64,000 nucleotides of DNA from Halocynthiibacter sp049608145 (lineage in GTDB: Bacteria; Pseudomonadota; Alphaproteobacteria; Rhodobacterales; Rhodobacteraceae). The position numbers and the translations under genes were made by a program. Where the stretch lies: positions 1 through 64,000 of the forward strand of contig NZ_JBMYXF010000001.1 of assembly GCF_049608145.1 (NCBI RefSeq), read 5' to 3'. The notes under the pieces were generated by a model, which did not search any database, was not told the origin of the DNA, and was given only the letters and a program-made list of their open reading frames with translations. This document shows positions 49,278 to 57,996 of this stretch, one piece after another (position 1 is the first letter of the stretch; each line of letters opens with the position of its first letter).

Positions 49278-50572
49278 GACGCCCCTTTCGCAAGCGAAAC
49301 CATTGCGGATGTCACCCGGCTCAAGTCGTCAGGGGAAATGATGAAGGGCGGCATGCAGTAGATGTTTTTTGCGAATGGTCGTAGCCAGATACCGGTATCT
49401 GGGGCCAGTTGGTGGGCTTGTGCGGGGTCAACAGTTTCCTGCATTTCGATCACGCCAATCGCCCCAAGAACGCGTACATCTGCAACACCGGGGAGCGCGC
49501 GGGCGGCTTCCAGTTCATCCCGCATCTGTGTTTCGATCCGGGCCACCTGATTTTCCCAGATCCCGTCTTCCAGAAGGCTGAGGCTGGCAATGCCCGCCGC
49601 ACAGGCCAGCGGATTGGCCATATAGGTGGGGCCGTGCATAAAGACACCCGCCGCACTTTCACCAATTCCCCGCGCAATGGTTTCCGTTGTGACCGTCGCG
49701 GCAAAGGAAATATGCCCACCTGTCAGGGCTTTACCAAGGCACAGAATATCCGGTGTGATTTCGGCGTGGTTCATGGCGAATAGTTTGCCTGTACGACCGA
49801 ACCCAGTGGCGATCTCATCAAAGATCAGCAAGACATCGTGGGCATCGCAATACGCCTTTGCCTGGCGCAGCCATTCCGGATGGTAAAAATACATGCCACC
49901 AGCCCCCTGAACCATAGGTTCAAGGATCAGGGCAGCAATTTCAGATCCCTTTTCGGTCAGCAGCTGATCCAGCGCGGTCAACCCGTTTTCCTTGGGATCT
50001 TCAGGCCATGTTTCCCCGAGGCGTACAGGTGGACGCGGCAGGAAATGCTGGATCGACAAGGCGCCGCGAAACAGTCCGTGCATGCCATTTTCAGGGTCGC
50101 AGACGCTCATGGCTTTCCATGTGTCCCCATGATAGCCGCCGCAGATCGTGGCAAAGCCTGTCTTGCCCGTATGCCCCCTGGCCATCTGATATTGCACGGC
50201 CATTTTTAGGGCAACTTCGACAGACACAGATCCGCTGTCGCAATAAAAAATCCGATCCAGCCCGTCTGGCAACAGCCCGAGCAATTTTCGCCCCAGATCG
50301 ACTGCGGGATTGTGGGTCAGCCCGCCAAACATCACATGGGGCATTTGATCCAGCTGTTGCTTCATGGCGTTGGTGATCACTGGGTTCCGGTGGCCGTGAA
50401 TGCTGCACCACCAGGATGACATGGCGTCGATCACGCGGGTGCCATCCGCAAGCGTCAGCCAGATGCCTGAAGTCTCGGTCACAAGATGCATCGGCCCTAG
50501 TTTTGCAACATTGGTATAGGGATGCCACAGGTGGCGGGCATCAAATTCCAGCGGTGTCAGATCTGTTTGCAT
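49274..50572 (-). CDS. bioA: Adenosylmethionine-8-amino-7-oxononanoate aminotransferase
   Basis: 432 residues. PLP-binding Lys is in ILCLGKALTGGHIS, the Asp that holds the pyridine nitrogen in LLIFDEIATGFGRTG, and HLWHPYTNVAKLGP and SSWWCSIHGHRNP are the typical BioA starts. It converts KAPA to DAPA using SAM as amino donor. It abuts bioD and overlaps bioG. Confidence 0.95.
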   Translation of the reverse strand: MQTDLTPLEFDARHLWHPYTNVAKLGPMHLVTETSGIWLTLADGTRVIDAMSSWWCSIHGHRNPVITNAMKQQLDQMPHVMFGGLTHNPAVDLGRKLLGLLPDGLDRIFYCDSGSVSVEVALKMAVQYQMARGHTGKTGFATICGGYHGDTWKAMSVCDPENGMHGLFRGALSIQHFLPRPPVRLGETWPEDPKENGLTALDQLLTEKGSEIAALILEPMVQGAGGMYFYHPEWLRQAKAYCDAHDVLLIFDEIATGFGRTGKLFAMNHAEITPDILCLGKALTGGHISFAATVTTETIARGIGESAAGVFMHGPTYMANPLACAAGIASLSLLEDGIWENQVARIETQMRDELEAARALPGVADVRVLGAIGVIEMQETVDPAQAHQLAPDTGIWLRPFAKNIYCMPPFIISPDDLSRVTSAMVSLAKGAS

Positions 50573-51196
50573 CTATCCCAGGGCCTTTCGGATTGTCGCC
50601 AGATCTATGGCCTCAAATGCGCGGGTCAGGCCGGCAGATGTCAGGGGGCTGATCATGTCAAGGCGTCCCAGATGTGGGATGTTGCACATCTGAACAATGG
50701 TCTGTTCAACGGCGGGTTCCGCCGCGCCAACAAAAGCAACGCCGATGACATCACAGCCAGCGTTGCGCAGGGCCATCAGGGACAGGGCTGTGTGGTTGAT
50801 CGTGCCAAGGGCGGTGCGCGCAACCAGAATGACCGGGGCCTTCCAGTGCGCAAACAAATCAAGATAAAAGATGGATCGGTTCAGGGGGACCATCAGTCCG
50901 CCTGCGCCTTCGATGATCAGGGTTTCTGTGATGGTTGGTGGTAACAGGCGATCAATTTCAATCTCAACCCCGGCGTTTTCTGCGGACAGGTGGGGGGATG
51001 CGGGTAGGGGCAGGCGATAGGCTTCGGGCAAGGTTGGGCGGCCAGACAATTCCGCGACGATTTCGCTGTCGGTTTTGCCCGCAAGGCCTGATTGAACCGG
51101 CTTCCAGTAGGTTGCATTCAGGGCCGCAGTCAGCCCGGCTGCAAATACGGTTTTCCCGATGTCAGTGTCGGTTCCGGTGATAACCAGTCGTTTCAT
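50573..51196 (-). CDS. bioD: Dethiobiotin synthetase
   Basis: 207 residues. The P-loop is GTDTDIGKTVFAAGL, followed by YWKPVQSGL, LIIEGAGGLMVPLNRS and LVARTALGTINHTALS, the BioD set. It closes the ureido ring of dethiobiotin using CO2 and ATP. It follows bioF with a four-base overlap. Confidence 0.94.
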   Translation of the reverse strand: MKRLVITGTDTDIGKTVFAAGLTAALNATYWKPVQSGLAGKTDSEIVAELSGRPTLPEAYRLPLPASPHLSAENAGVEIEIDRLLPPTITETLIIEGAGGLMVPLNRSIFYLDLFAHWKAPVILVARTALGTINHTALSLMALRNAGCDVIGVAFVGAAEPAVEQTIVQMCNIPHLGRLDMISPLTSAGLTRAFEAIDLATIRKALG

Positions 51197-52323
51197 TTTG
51201 TCTCCGGTTTTTGTCTGGAAATAGCCTCAAATAGGGCGGTGATATCAGCGCAATCCACGTTGCCAGTGACAGACACCCGCAATCTTGCGGTGTTCCTAGG
51301 CACGGTGGGGGGGCGAATGCCGCGCACATCAAACCCCTGTTCCTGAAGACGTGCGGCCTGTGCCATTGTTTGATCATCCAGACCAATGATCACAGGGATA
51401 ATTTGGCTGCGCAGGTTCGTAAGCCCGATCAGACGCCGCGCCTCGCTATGGGCGTGGATCATGCGGTTATGTGCTGTTGCCTGCAAATCCTGGTTACTTT
51501 TCAGCAAACCAAGGGCGGCGCGCACAAGGCCCGCGTTGAACGGCGAAGGGGCGGTTGCGAAAATGAAGGGGCGTGCGCGATTGATCAGCGTATCGATCAT
51601 GACCTGAGCACCACAAATCAACCCACCCGCTACGCCAAGCGCTTTGCCGCAGGTATGTAAGGTCAAAACATCTGCGTTCAGGTTATGGGCCAGCCCCCGG
51701 CCTGCTGGTCCAAAGATCCCGGTGGCATGGGCTTCATCCACGATCAACACCGCATTTTCTGCGCGGGCAATTGTGGCCAGATCTTCAAGGGGGGCCAAAT
51801 CGCCGTCCATGGAATAGATGCTTTCCACGGCAATCCAGACCTGTCCCGTGCCGCCAGCTTTGCGCCATCGCGCAAGCACCTTACGTGCATCTGCTGGGTC
51901 GTTATGCGTAAAGCCGGCGCTATCGGCCCGACCTGTGCGGATGCCTTCATGGGCGCTGGCGTGGATCAACGCATCATGTAGGATCAGATCTCCGGCGGCG
52001 GGCAGTGTTGCGAAAATTGCTTGGTTGGCCTGAAAGCCCCCGCCCATGAACAAAGCAGCTTGGGTGCCGAAAAAGGCGGCGGCTTCTGCTTCCAGCGCTT
52101 CATGTTGCGCGTGGTTGCCTCGCAGCAAGCGCGACCCGCCAGAACCAAGGGGCACGCCCTGATCCAGCAAGTGTTGTGCGGCCGTCTTTAGGGCGACTGA
52201 TGATGCAAGCCCAAGGTAGTCGTTGGATGCAAAATCCAGCCCCTGTGCAGGTGTCAGGTATCGGCGGCGGCTGCGTGCAGACAGGGCCTGCAGCATACCG
52301 CCCAACCGGGTGACAGCATTCAT
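51193..52323 (-). CDS. bioF: 8-amino-7-oxononanoate synthase
   Basis: 376 residues. PLP Lys is in LHTCGKALGVAGGLI, with LIVDEAHATGIFGPAGRGL and FASNDYLGLAS, SGGSRLLRGNHAQHEALE all as expected for BioF. It condenses pimeloyl thioester with alanine. The Lys context THTCGKA rather than GTLGKA is a slight change. It overlaps bioB and bioD by four bases each. Confidence 0.93.
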   Translation of the reverse strand: MNAVTRLGGMLQALSARSRRRYLTPAQGLDFASNDYLGLASSVALKTAAQHLLDQGVPLGSGGSRLLRGNHAQHEALEAEAAAFFGTQAALFMGGGFQANQAIFATLPAAGDLILHDALIHASAHEGIRTGRADSAGFTHNDPADARKVLARWRKAGGTGQVWIAVESIYSMDGDLAPLEDLATIARAENAVLIVDEAHATGIFGPAGRGLAHNLNADVLTLHTCGKALGVAGGLICGAQVMIDTLINRARPFIFATAPSPFNAGLVRAALGLLKSNQDLQATAHNRMIHAHSEARRLIGLTNLRSQIIPVIIGLDDQTMAQAARLQEQGFDVRGIRPPTVPRNTARLRVSVTGNVDCADITALFEAISRQKPETK

Positions 52324-53300
52324 TCGGCTGCCTCAACCTTTGCCTTGCATTCCGCTTCCATTGGCAGGATGCCCAGCTTGTTGAACAGCGCCATGTCTTC
52401 GCTGCTTTCGGGGTTTTCTGCGGTCAGCAATGTATCACCTACAAAGACAGAATTCGCCCCCGCGAAGAAACACATAGCCTGCATTTCGTCGGACATATCA
52501 GTGCGCCCCGCGGACAGCCGTACGTGGGATGTTGGCATCATGATCCGGGCAAGGGCGATGACGCGTACGAAATCAAAGGGTTCAATGGGTTCCGCATCGG
52601 CCAAGGGTGTGTCGGCCTGGGGCATCAGCATGTTAATGGGAACGGAATCAGGGGCTTCGGGCAAGTTCGCAAGGGTGATCAGCATATCAATGCGGTCACT
52701 TTTTTCTTCGCCCATACCCAGAATTCCACCGGAACACACTTTGATCCCGGCTTCGCGTACGCGGTTCAACGTGTCGATCCGGTCGGCGAATGTGCGGGTG
52801 GTGATGACCTCTGGGTAGTAGCGTTCAGAGGTGTCGATATTGTGGTTGTAATAGTCAAGACCCGCTTGTTTCAGTTTGATCACTTGACTGTTGTCCAGCA
52901 TGCCAAGGGTCATACAGCTTTCCATGCCAAGATCCTGAACGCCTTGTATCATGGCCACCAGCGCATCCATGTCACGTTCTTTGGGCTCGCGCCAAGCGGC
53001 CCCCATGCAATATCGGGTTGCCCCGGCATCTCGTGCTTTTTTGGCCTCTGAAAGAACGCGCTGCACTTCGATTAGCTTGGATGCAGGCAGGTTTGCCCCG
53101 TTGCGTGCGGACTGCGAACAGTAAGAACAATCTTCGGCGCAGCCGCCAGTTTTTATCGATAGAAGGCGAGACATCTGTACGCGGTTTGGATCGAAGTGCG
53201 TACGATGTACGGTCTGCGCCTGATACAGAAGTTCCATAAATGGTTGATCATAAAGCTTTTGTGCGCTTTCGCGGGTCCATTTTTGTGCTGTATTATTCAT
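52320..53300 (-). CDS. bioB: Biotin synthase
   Basis: 326 residues from the ATG at 53300, with GGGGTG upstream; an in-frame GTG at 53315 exists but would run through the regulatory box. The radical-SAM cluster is GGCAEDCSYCSQS (C-x3-C-x2-C). CMGAAWREPKERDMDAL, YNHNIDTSERYYPEVI and RLSAGRTDMSDEMQAMCFFAGANSVF are all typical. It inserts sulfur into dethiobiotin. It is the first gene of the biotin operon. Confidence 0.95.
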   Translation of the reverse strand: MNNTAQKWTRESAQKLYDQPFMELLYQAQTVHRTHFDPNRVQMSRLLSIKTGGCAEDCSYCSQSARNGANLPASKLIEVQRVLSEAKKARDAGATRYCMGAAWREPKERDMDALVAMIQGVQDLGMESCMTLGMLDNSQVIKLKQAGLDYYNHNIDTSERYYPEVITTRTFADRIDTLNRVREAGIKVCSGGILGMGEEKSDRIDMLITLANLPEAPDSVPINMLMPQADTPLADAEPIEPFDFVRVIALARIMMPTSHVRLSAGRTDMSDEMQAMCFFAGANSVFVGDTLLTAENPESSEDMALFNKLGILPMEAECKAKVEAAE

Positions 53301-53309
53301 TATCGATAA
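53300..53309. promoter_or_regulatory. BioR-type box overlapping the bioB start
   Basis: TTATCGATAA is an exact match to the BioR consensus TTATMKATAA and shares its last base with the bioB ATG, so a bound regulator would block both the start region and passing polymerase. A second identical box lies 40 bases upstream. Confidence 0.7.
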
Positions 53310-53339
53310 TTTCACCCCATATCATGTTGGTGTAATTTT

Positions 53340-53349
53340 TTATCGATAA
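53340..53349. promoter_or_regulatory. Second BioR-type box upstream of bioB
   Basis: TTATCGATAA again, centre to centre 40 bases from the first, about four helical turns, so two dimers could sit on the same face. The gap between bioB and the dgkA-type gene is 116 bases and this box is in its middle, where the bioB promoter would be. Confidence 0.7.
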
Positions 53350-53416
53350 TTTTTCAAAACACAAGCAAACTTTCGTCCCCGCCTTAAAAAGTGAACGATG
53401 ATCAGCGTGAAGGGCG

Positions 53417-53785
53417 TTAAATCCAGTAGGGAAGAAAGATGATCAACCCGGTGACAACGGCAAGTGCGGCGCAGATCAACACAGCCCCCGCCGCGACATC
53501 TTTTGCCCGGCGCACGTCTTCTGAAAACTGCGGTGAAACCACATCACACAGGTGTTCAAAGGCTGTGTTCATGGCCTCGGCAAACCAGACAAGTCCGATC
53601 ATTAGAAGAACCCATAGCCAGTCCTGTTGCGATAGCCCTGTGATGAAGGCCAGCGCGACTGTGAAGCACGCCAAAACAAGATGCACCCGCGCATTATGCT
53701 GGCTGCCCAGCATAAACCGCAGGCCATCCAATGCATAACCAACACTTTTAAGACGATTGAAAAGGAAGGTTTTTATAGCCTGCAT
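53417..53785 (-). CDS. Diacylglycerol/undecaprenol kinase family protein
   Basis: 122 residues with three helices, the DgkA size. The short start FNRLKSVGYALDGLRFMLGSQHNARVHL and the catalytic segment WFAEAMNTAFEHLCDVVSP with DVRRAKDVAAGAVLICA are diagnostic. It phosphorylates a membrane lipid alcohol, either diacylglycerol or undecaprenol; Asn and Glu in the E-x2-N-T-A-x-E motif bind metal and ATP. The gene overlaps a 41-residue frame that follows the membrane LDI-like gene. Which lipid is used is not clear. Confidence 0.88.
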   Translation of the reverse strand: MQAIKTFLFNRLKSVGYALDGLRFMLGSQHNARVHLVLACFTVALAFITGLSQQDWLWVLLMIGLVWFAEAMNTAFEHLCDVVSPQFSEDVRRAKDVAAGAVLICAALAVVTGLIIFLPYWI

Positions 53786-53898
53786 TGCGTGTCCTTTTCA
53801 GGTGTCCAAGTGACTGCACGGGCGGATCGTTGGCTTCGGTGACGTAGCACCCCGGGAATCAAGCCAAGAAAGCCTGCAAGGAAAATACAACAGGTCAT
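53773..53898 (-). CDS. Possible 41-residue peptide between the LDI-like and kinase genes
   Basis: A short frame whose ATG overlaps the stop of the LDI-like gene (ATGA) and whose TAA lies inside the start of the kinase gene. It encodes a hydrophobic stretch (TCCIFLAGFLGLIPGVLRHR) then a basic end. It may be a small membrane peptide or a translated leader keeping ribosomes moving to the kinase. No homology judged. Confidence 0.3.
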   Translation of the reverse strand: MTCCIFLAGFLGLIPGVLRHRSQRSARAVTWTPEKDTQCRL

Positions 53899-55736
53899 GT
53901 TTGCTGCTCTACGATAATCTGGATTTCACTTTTGTGGGAAAGCTCTGGGGAAAGTGGAATGTCGATCACCCCGTCAGAATCAGGGGTTGCCCCACCGGAA
54001 ATTGAACCACGCCAGGTGACCGGGGTCTCTGTTTTTAGATTGCTGATGCGCAGATGCAGATCCTGCGCCCACTGGGATACTGGATGCAGGGTGATCTGCA
54101 GCGTTGTGTGTTTATGTTCTGCGCGGGAAACGATTAGGTGCTGATAATGTTGCGTATCCAGCAGGGGACCGTCTGGGGCGCCAAGTGGTTTGCGCATAAG
54201 GTTGCGAATAGAATTGCCCTCATTGAGGCGGGCGATCAGTTCCGTCATATGGGCAAAAACAGAAGCGTTTGGTCGCATTAGGGCGTTGCCGCTTATGTGA
54301 TGGGGGCAGGTGTCTTCAAGGGCGGAAAGTGCAAGGCCCCGCGCATCGCCATCGCCCATTTCCGCGGCAGCGGCGGCGAAGCCAGCAAGGCTTGCGGCGC
54401 GGGACAACCGATAGTCGCCCGTATCAACTTTCCAAAAGTGTTTCAGGTTCAGTTCGATGCCATCAACGGCATTTCTGCGGGCGATGTCCCATTGATGTGC
54501 AGCGACATCAGGGAAACTGGTGTTCCACCATAGTGCAGGATAGGCTTCTGCCACTGCGCCGCCGATATGTGGGGATGGAATACCTGTTCGGGAAGATCTG
54601 AACGGCAGAATACGCCCGTCTTTTGCCGTGAATTCCTGATCCAGTGACTGCCGGAACCCGGGGGCGATAGTCTGCCATTTCGCTTGGTTTGTGCCAATGG
54701 CAGCGCTTGCGCCTATGGCATTGCAAAGTGGGTAAATCCAGTTCGGTTCGCAGGGCATCAGGGTGTACTCTGATGTTTGCCAACCCCGAAACAGCGCATC
54801 AATCAGGGAGCTGTGGTCATGGCTAAAATGATGTTTGCCCGACTTTAGGGATAGGGCGCCCGGGCGTGAAAATCGCATGTCACCGGTTTGGCGCTGAAAC
54901 ATCGCGATCTGGGCGGCCAGAAAACCTGTGTACATAATGTTATCACGGGCAACCGGATCGGGGTTTAGATCAAAGTTTCCCCAGGCGTTTTCATATTGCC
55001 AGTACCGCCAGATGCGCGGGTCACACTGCTTTTGGATTAAATTCATCTGCGCCCGGTGCAGATATCCACGGAATGCGGGCAGGCGGCTGTTTAATAAGGC
55101 CAGTGCATAACCTGCCTGGGCGATCTGATATCGTGTGGCGGCGGTCTGAAACTGATCAATGAACTGAAACCCTTCAAACTGATCGACCGGCTGCAGGGCG
55201 CGATCAAGCGCAAAGCGTCCAAGGGCTAGGGTTTTATGATCCAATGGCGATGAGATAGAGCGCTGGAAAGTGCTTGCCGCAGGCCGTGATGATTTCGGTC
55301 TGACGTATGATAGCAGGACGGGCAGGATTGTTATGATCAACAACAGCACTGGGCCGGAATGGAGCTGCCAGTGGCTGGCCTGCAGATAGACAGGCGGGGC
55401 CAACCAGGCAGATAGGGCTGCACTGCCGATCCAGACCAAGGGTGGCAGAATGATATTACCTGCGCCAAACCAGAAAATGACAGACCCTGCAAAAACGGCA
55501 GCTACCAGCACAAAGGCTGCAAGATGTCCGGCCCAGGCAGGAAGGCCCAGGCAGCGTAAACCGCCATCATCAAATATGGAAAGAAGGAACCCTCCGCCAG
55601 GAATGGCCAGCCCCGCGCCTAAAGCCTGCAGAGAGGCCTGCCCGGAAAAACTGATAAGGGCATTCGCGACCAGAAACACGACAAACAAACCGCCCAAGAA
55701 ACGGGTCTGCTTTGCTGTGCTGACTGGTCCTGCCAT
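53895..55736 (-). CDS. Membrane protein with linalool dehydratase/isomerase-like domain
   Basis: 613 residues from the ATG at 55736, one base from the previous stop. About four helices fill the first 150 residues. The rest resembles the Ldi fold: RYQIAQAGYALALLNSR, RIWRYWQYENAWGNF, DPVARDNIMYTGFLAAQIAMF, and MPCEPNWIYPLCNAIGASAA with two cysteines nine apart, as are the active-site pair in the Castellaniella enzyme. IGGAVAEAYPALWWN follows. Ldi makes or uses monoterpene alcohols, and members of the wider family occur in many bacteria with unknown substrates. It ends an operon with an OmpA/BON protein, so a lipid or envelope substrate is possible. Confidence 0.7.
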   Translation of the reverse strand: MAGPVSTAKQTRFLGGLFVVFLVANALISFSGQASLQALGAGLAIPGGGFLLSIFDDGGLRCLGLPAWAGHLAAFVLVAAVFAGSVIFWFGAGNIILPPLVWIGSAALSAWLAPPVYLQASHWQLHSGPVLLLIITILPVLLSYVRPKSSRPAASTFQRSISSPLDHKTLALGRFALDRALQPVDQFEGFQFIDQFQTAATRYQIAQAGYALALLNSRLPAFRGYLHRAQMNLIQKQCDPRIWRYWQYENAWGNFDLNPDPVARDNIMYTGFLAAQIAMFQRQTGDMRFSRPGALSLKSGKHHFSHDHSSLIDALFRGWQTSEYTLMPCEPNWIYPLCNAIGASAAIGTNQAKWQTIAPGFRQSLDQEFTAKDGRILPFRSSRTGIPSPHIGGAVAEAYPALWWNTSFPDVAAHQWDIARRNAVDGIELNLKHFWKVDTGDYRLSRAASLAGFAAAAAEMGDGDARGLALSALEDTCPHHISGNALMRPNASVFAHMTELIARLNEGNSIRNLMRKPLGAPDGPLLDTQHYQHLIVSRAEHKHTTLQITLHPVSQWAQDLHLRISNLKTETPVTWRGSISGGATPDSDGVIDIPLSPELSHKSEIQIIVEQQT

Positions 55737-55737
55737 A

Positions 55738-56067
55738 TCAGCTTTGGTTCTGGCGTTCGATCCAGCTGCGCAGTTCTTCGGCTTCTTGGGGCGCGGCGCG
55801 CAGCCCATCCATTGCGGCGGACAATTCCGCTTCGGTCTGGGCCAGTTGGCTGGTAACTTCGGCTTCGCGCTGATGGGCCCAGGTGATGGCCTGGTCGCGG
55901 GTTTCTTCGGCTTCTTGTAGGGATTGTGCCATTTGATCCAGCTCTCCCAGATCTCCTTGGGAGACGCGGGTGAATTTGTTCACCAGCCAATGGGCAAACC
56001 AGCCCAGAAGAAACGTCACAAACAGGATGACAGCGATGATGAGGATCAGTTCAGTTCTGTTATTCAT
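55738..56067 (-). CDS. Membrane-anchored coiled-coil protein, unknown function
   Basis: 109 residues: one N-terminal helix (ELILIIAVILFVTFLLGWFAHWLV) and a long charged heptad-like helix (LDQMAQSLQEAEETRDQAITWAHQREAEVTSQL). It starts inside the end of the OmpA/BON gene (eight-base overlap) and is one base from the LDI-like gene. I do not recognise a family. Its form suggests a scaffold at the inner membrane. Confidence 0.75.
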   Translation of the reverse strand: MNNRTELILIIAVILFVTFLLGWFAHWLVNKFTRVSQGDLGELDQMAQSLQEAEETRDQAITWAHQREAEVTSQLAQTEAELSAAMDGLRAAPQEAEELRSWIERQNQS

Positions 56068-57943
56068 TTTCAGCCTCTGTGGTCTCTGCCGGTTGTTCTT
56101 CGCCTGTGCTGCCTTCTGTGGTTTCTTCTACAGGGGCATCTTCCACCAGGACAAATTCGATACGACGGTTGGCCTCGCGGCCGGCTTCGGTTTCGTTGCT
56201 AGCGATTGGGCTTTCTTCGCCATAACCCTTTGCTGTCAGTCCGGCTGTCAGAATGCGACGCGCCATCAGGGCGTTTAAGACCGCATCCGCGCGGGACTGG
56301 CTAAGTTGCAGGTTCATCGCCTCGCGACCCTGACTGTCTGTGTAACCAGAAATTTCCATTTTCACGTGGGAACAGCTGTTCAGAATATCCGCGATGGCGC
56401 GCAATGTATCGCCGCTGCCTGATGCAATATTCGCCGAACCCGGAGAAAACGCTAGCTTGGTTTCTGTTAGAACTGCGTTGATATTGCTGACACATTCTTC
56501 TGGTGTGGGCAGATCTGCCTGGGGGTCAAGGGCTTCGATATATTCTACATCAATTGCGAAATCTTCCGAGGTTCCCAATTTTTCAGACAGCACACGGGCA
56601 ATATCGGCGTTGGCGTTCGGATTGCCGGTTTTCCCACGCACAGAGACATGGTTTTCCTCAACCACAACCGATCCGTTTTCAAGGAAAGACAGGGCTTCGA
56701 TGGCGGAAAGAACCCGGATGGGCCAGCCTTCGGGCATCTCTGAATCAAGCCGGGTGGCGGCGTAAATCTGTTCTTCGCCAAAACGCGCGGCGGCGTAGCT
56801 TTCAACAGCGGTTTTTGTGCGTTCGTCGGTCATGCGACCGCGCAGCTGAACCTGGCCCTCGGGGCTTAGGGTGACTGTGAACTCAGGCGGCAGGCGTTCA
56901 GCCTGTTCTTCGCTGACAGGGAAAACCGTGTGCAAAGTAAAAACATCGGGCAGTTCTGCCTGAAGTTCTTCGGTAGCGCGTTCAAACACGGAGGAATCGC
57001 TGCCTTCCGCCGCAATCAGCGTGATATCCGCATCAGAGAACGTCACGGATCCATCACCGATTTCTGCAAGGGCATTTAGGGCAAGACCAACAGCTTCGCC
57101 CCATTTGGGGGAAGGGTTGCCCAGGGCAATCGTACAATCTGCCGGGCCGTTCAGGCCTGCGGTTTCAGCGGCGGTCAGAATGTGTCGGCGGCTGCGATCT
57201 GTATCTGCAAAGCAGGCATCAAAACGCCCTTGGTCTTCTTCACGCAGGAACCGCAGTGTAAAAGGCGAGACAACTTCGCGCGGGGCGGAGATATCCAGTT
57301 GCACTTCCAGATCCGTGGGGATCGAACGGGACAGTTGTTGTTTCAGGCGTGTGCGATCATCGCTGCTGGCGCTGTTTGCCTCGATAATCACCCGTCCGGG
57401 GTGTACGGAAATCTTGCTGTGGGGCAATTCTGTCAACGCATCAATGGCATAGGCCAGCGCGATATTCCAGCCGGTGGGCGCGTCGTAATCCGCAGCTTCC
57501 AACATGTCCGACACATCGGTATCGCCGGTCAGTTCTGCGATGGTGCTGGCGATTTCGCTGCGGTCTGTTGATGTCGGAATGAGACCGATCAGAGACACCT
57601 GATCATCGTTGCGCAGGATTTCCACAGAAAATTCAGGTGGAATAAAAGCGGCGCTGGCAGCAACCTGCATATCATCACGGATGCGGTAGGAATCAACAAC
57701 TTCGCCGGCGATTGTCAGGGCATGAAAGCGGGCAGATTCACGTGGCGCAATGCCTGTCAGGCGCAGATGCAGACCTTCGGCTTCGACCTGGGCCCAGTCT
57801 TCGCCTTTTAACAGCAAGGCGCGGCGCACCCCATCTTCTGAGTTGCGCTCAATTCTGTCCACGGACACATTGGCGACCAGCAAAGAAATTGCCGCTGCAC
57901 CGGTCAAAACGGAAAAAATGGCTACGAAGGACTTAAGCTGCAT
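56060..57943 (-). CDS. OmpA-family protein with N-terminal BON-like repeats
   Basis: 627 residues. An N-terminal helix anchors it (SFVAIFSVLTGAAAISLLVA). Several BON-like repeats follow (for example VEAEGLHLRLTGIAPRESARFHAL, VEENHVSVRGKTGNPNANAD). Residues about 480-600 form an OmpA C-terminal peptidoglycan-binding domain: KMEISGYTDSQGREAMNLQL, SQSRADAVLNAL and REANRRIEFVLV with the Asp and Arg that bind diaminopimelate. The end is acidic and Thr/Glu rich. It probably links the inner membrane to the wall. It starts the three-gene operon with the coiled-coil and LDI-like genes. Confidence 0.85.
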   Translation of the reverse strand: MQLKSFVAIFSVLTGAAAISLLVANVSVDRIERNSEDGVRRALLLKGEDWAQVEAEGLHLRLTGIAPRESARFHALTIAGEVVDSYRIRDDMQVAASAAFIPPEFSVEILRNDDQVSLIGLIPTSTDRSEIASTIAELTGDTDVSDMLEAADYDAPTGWNIALAYAIDALTELPHSKISVHPGRVIIEANSASSDDRTRLKQQLSRSIPTDLEVQLDISAPREVVSPFTLRFLREEDQGRFDACFADTDRSRRHILTAAETAGLNGPADCTIALGNPSPKWGEAVGLALNALAEIGDGSVTFSDADITLIAAEGSDSSVFERATEELQAELPDVFTLHTVFPVSEEQAERLPPEFTVTLSPEGQVQLRGRMTDERTKTAVESYAAARFGEEQIYAATRLDSEMPEGWPIRVLSAIEALSFLENGSVVVEENHVSVRGKTGNPNANADIARVLSEKLGTSEDFAIDVEYIEALDPQADLPTPEECVSNINAVLTETKLAFSPGSANIASGSGDTLRAIADILNSCSHVKMEISGYTDSQGREAMNLQLSQSRADAVLNALMARRILTAGLTAKGYGEESPIASNETEAGREANRRIEFVLVEDAPVEETTEGSTGEEQPAETTEAENE

Positions 57944-57996
57944 CCGGTTTTACTCCTGCTTAGTCTCTGCTTACGCCCGCAGGCCTTCAGGTTCAA

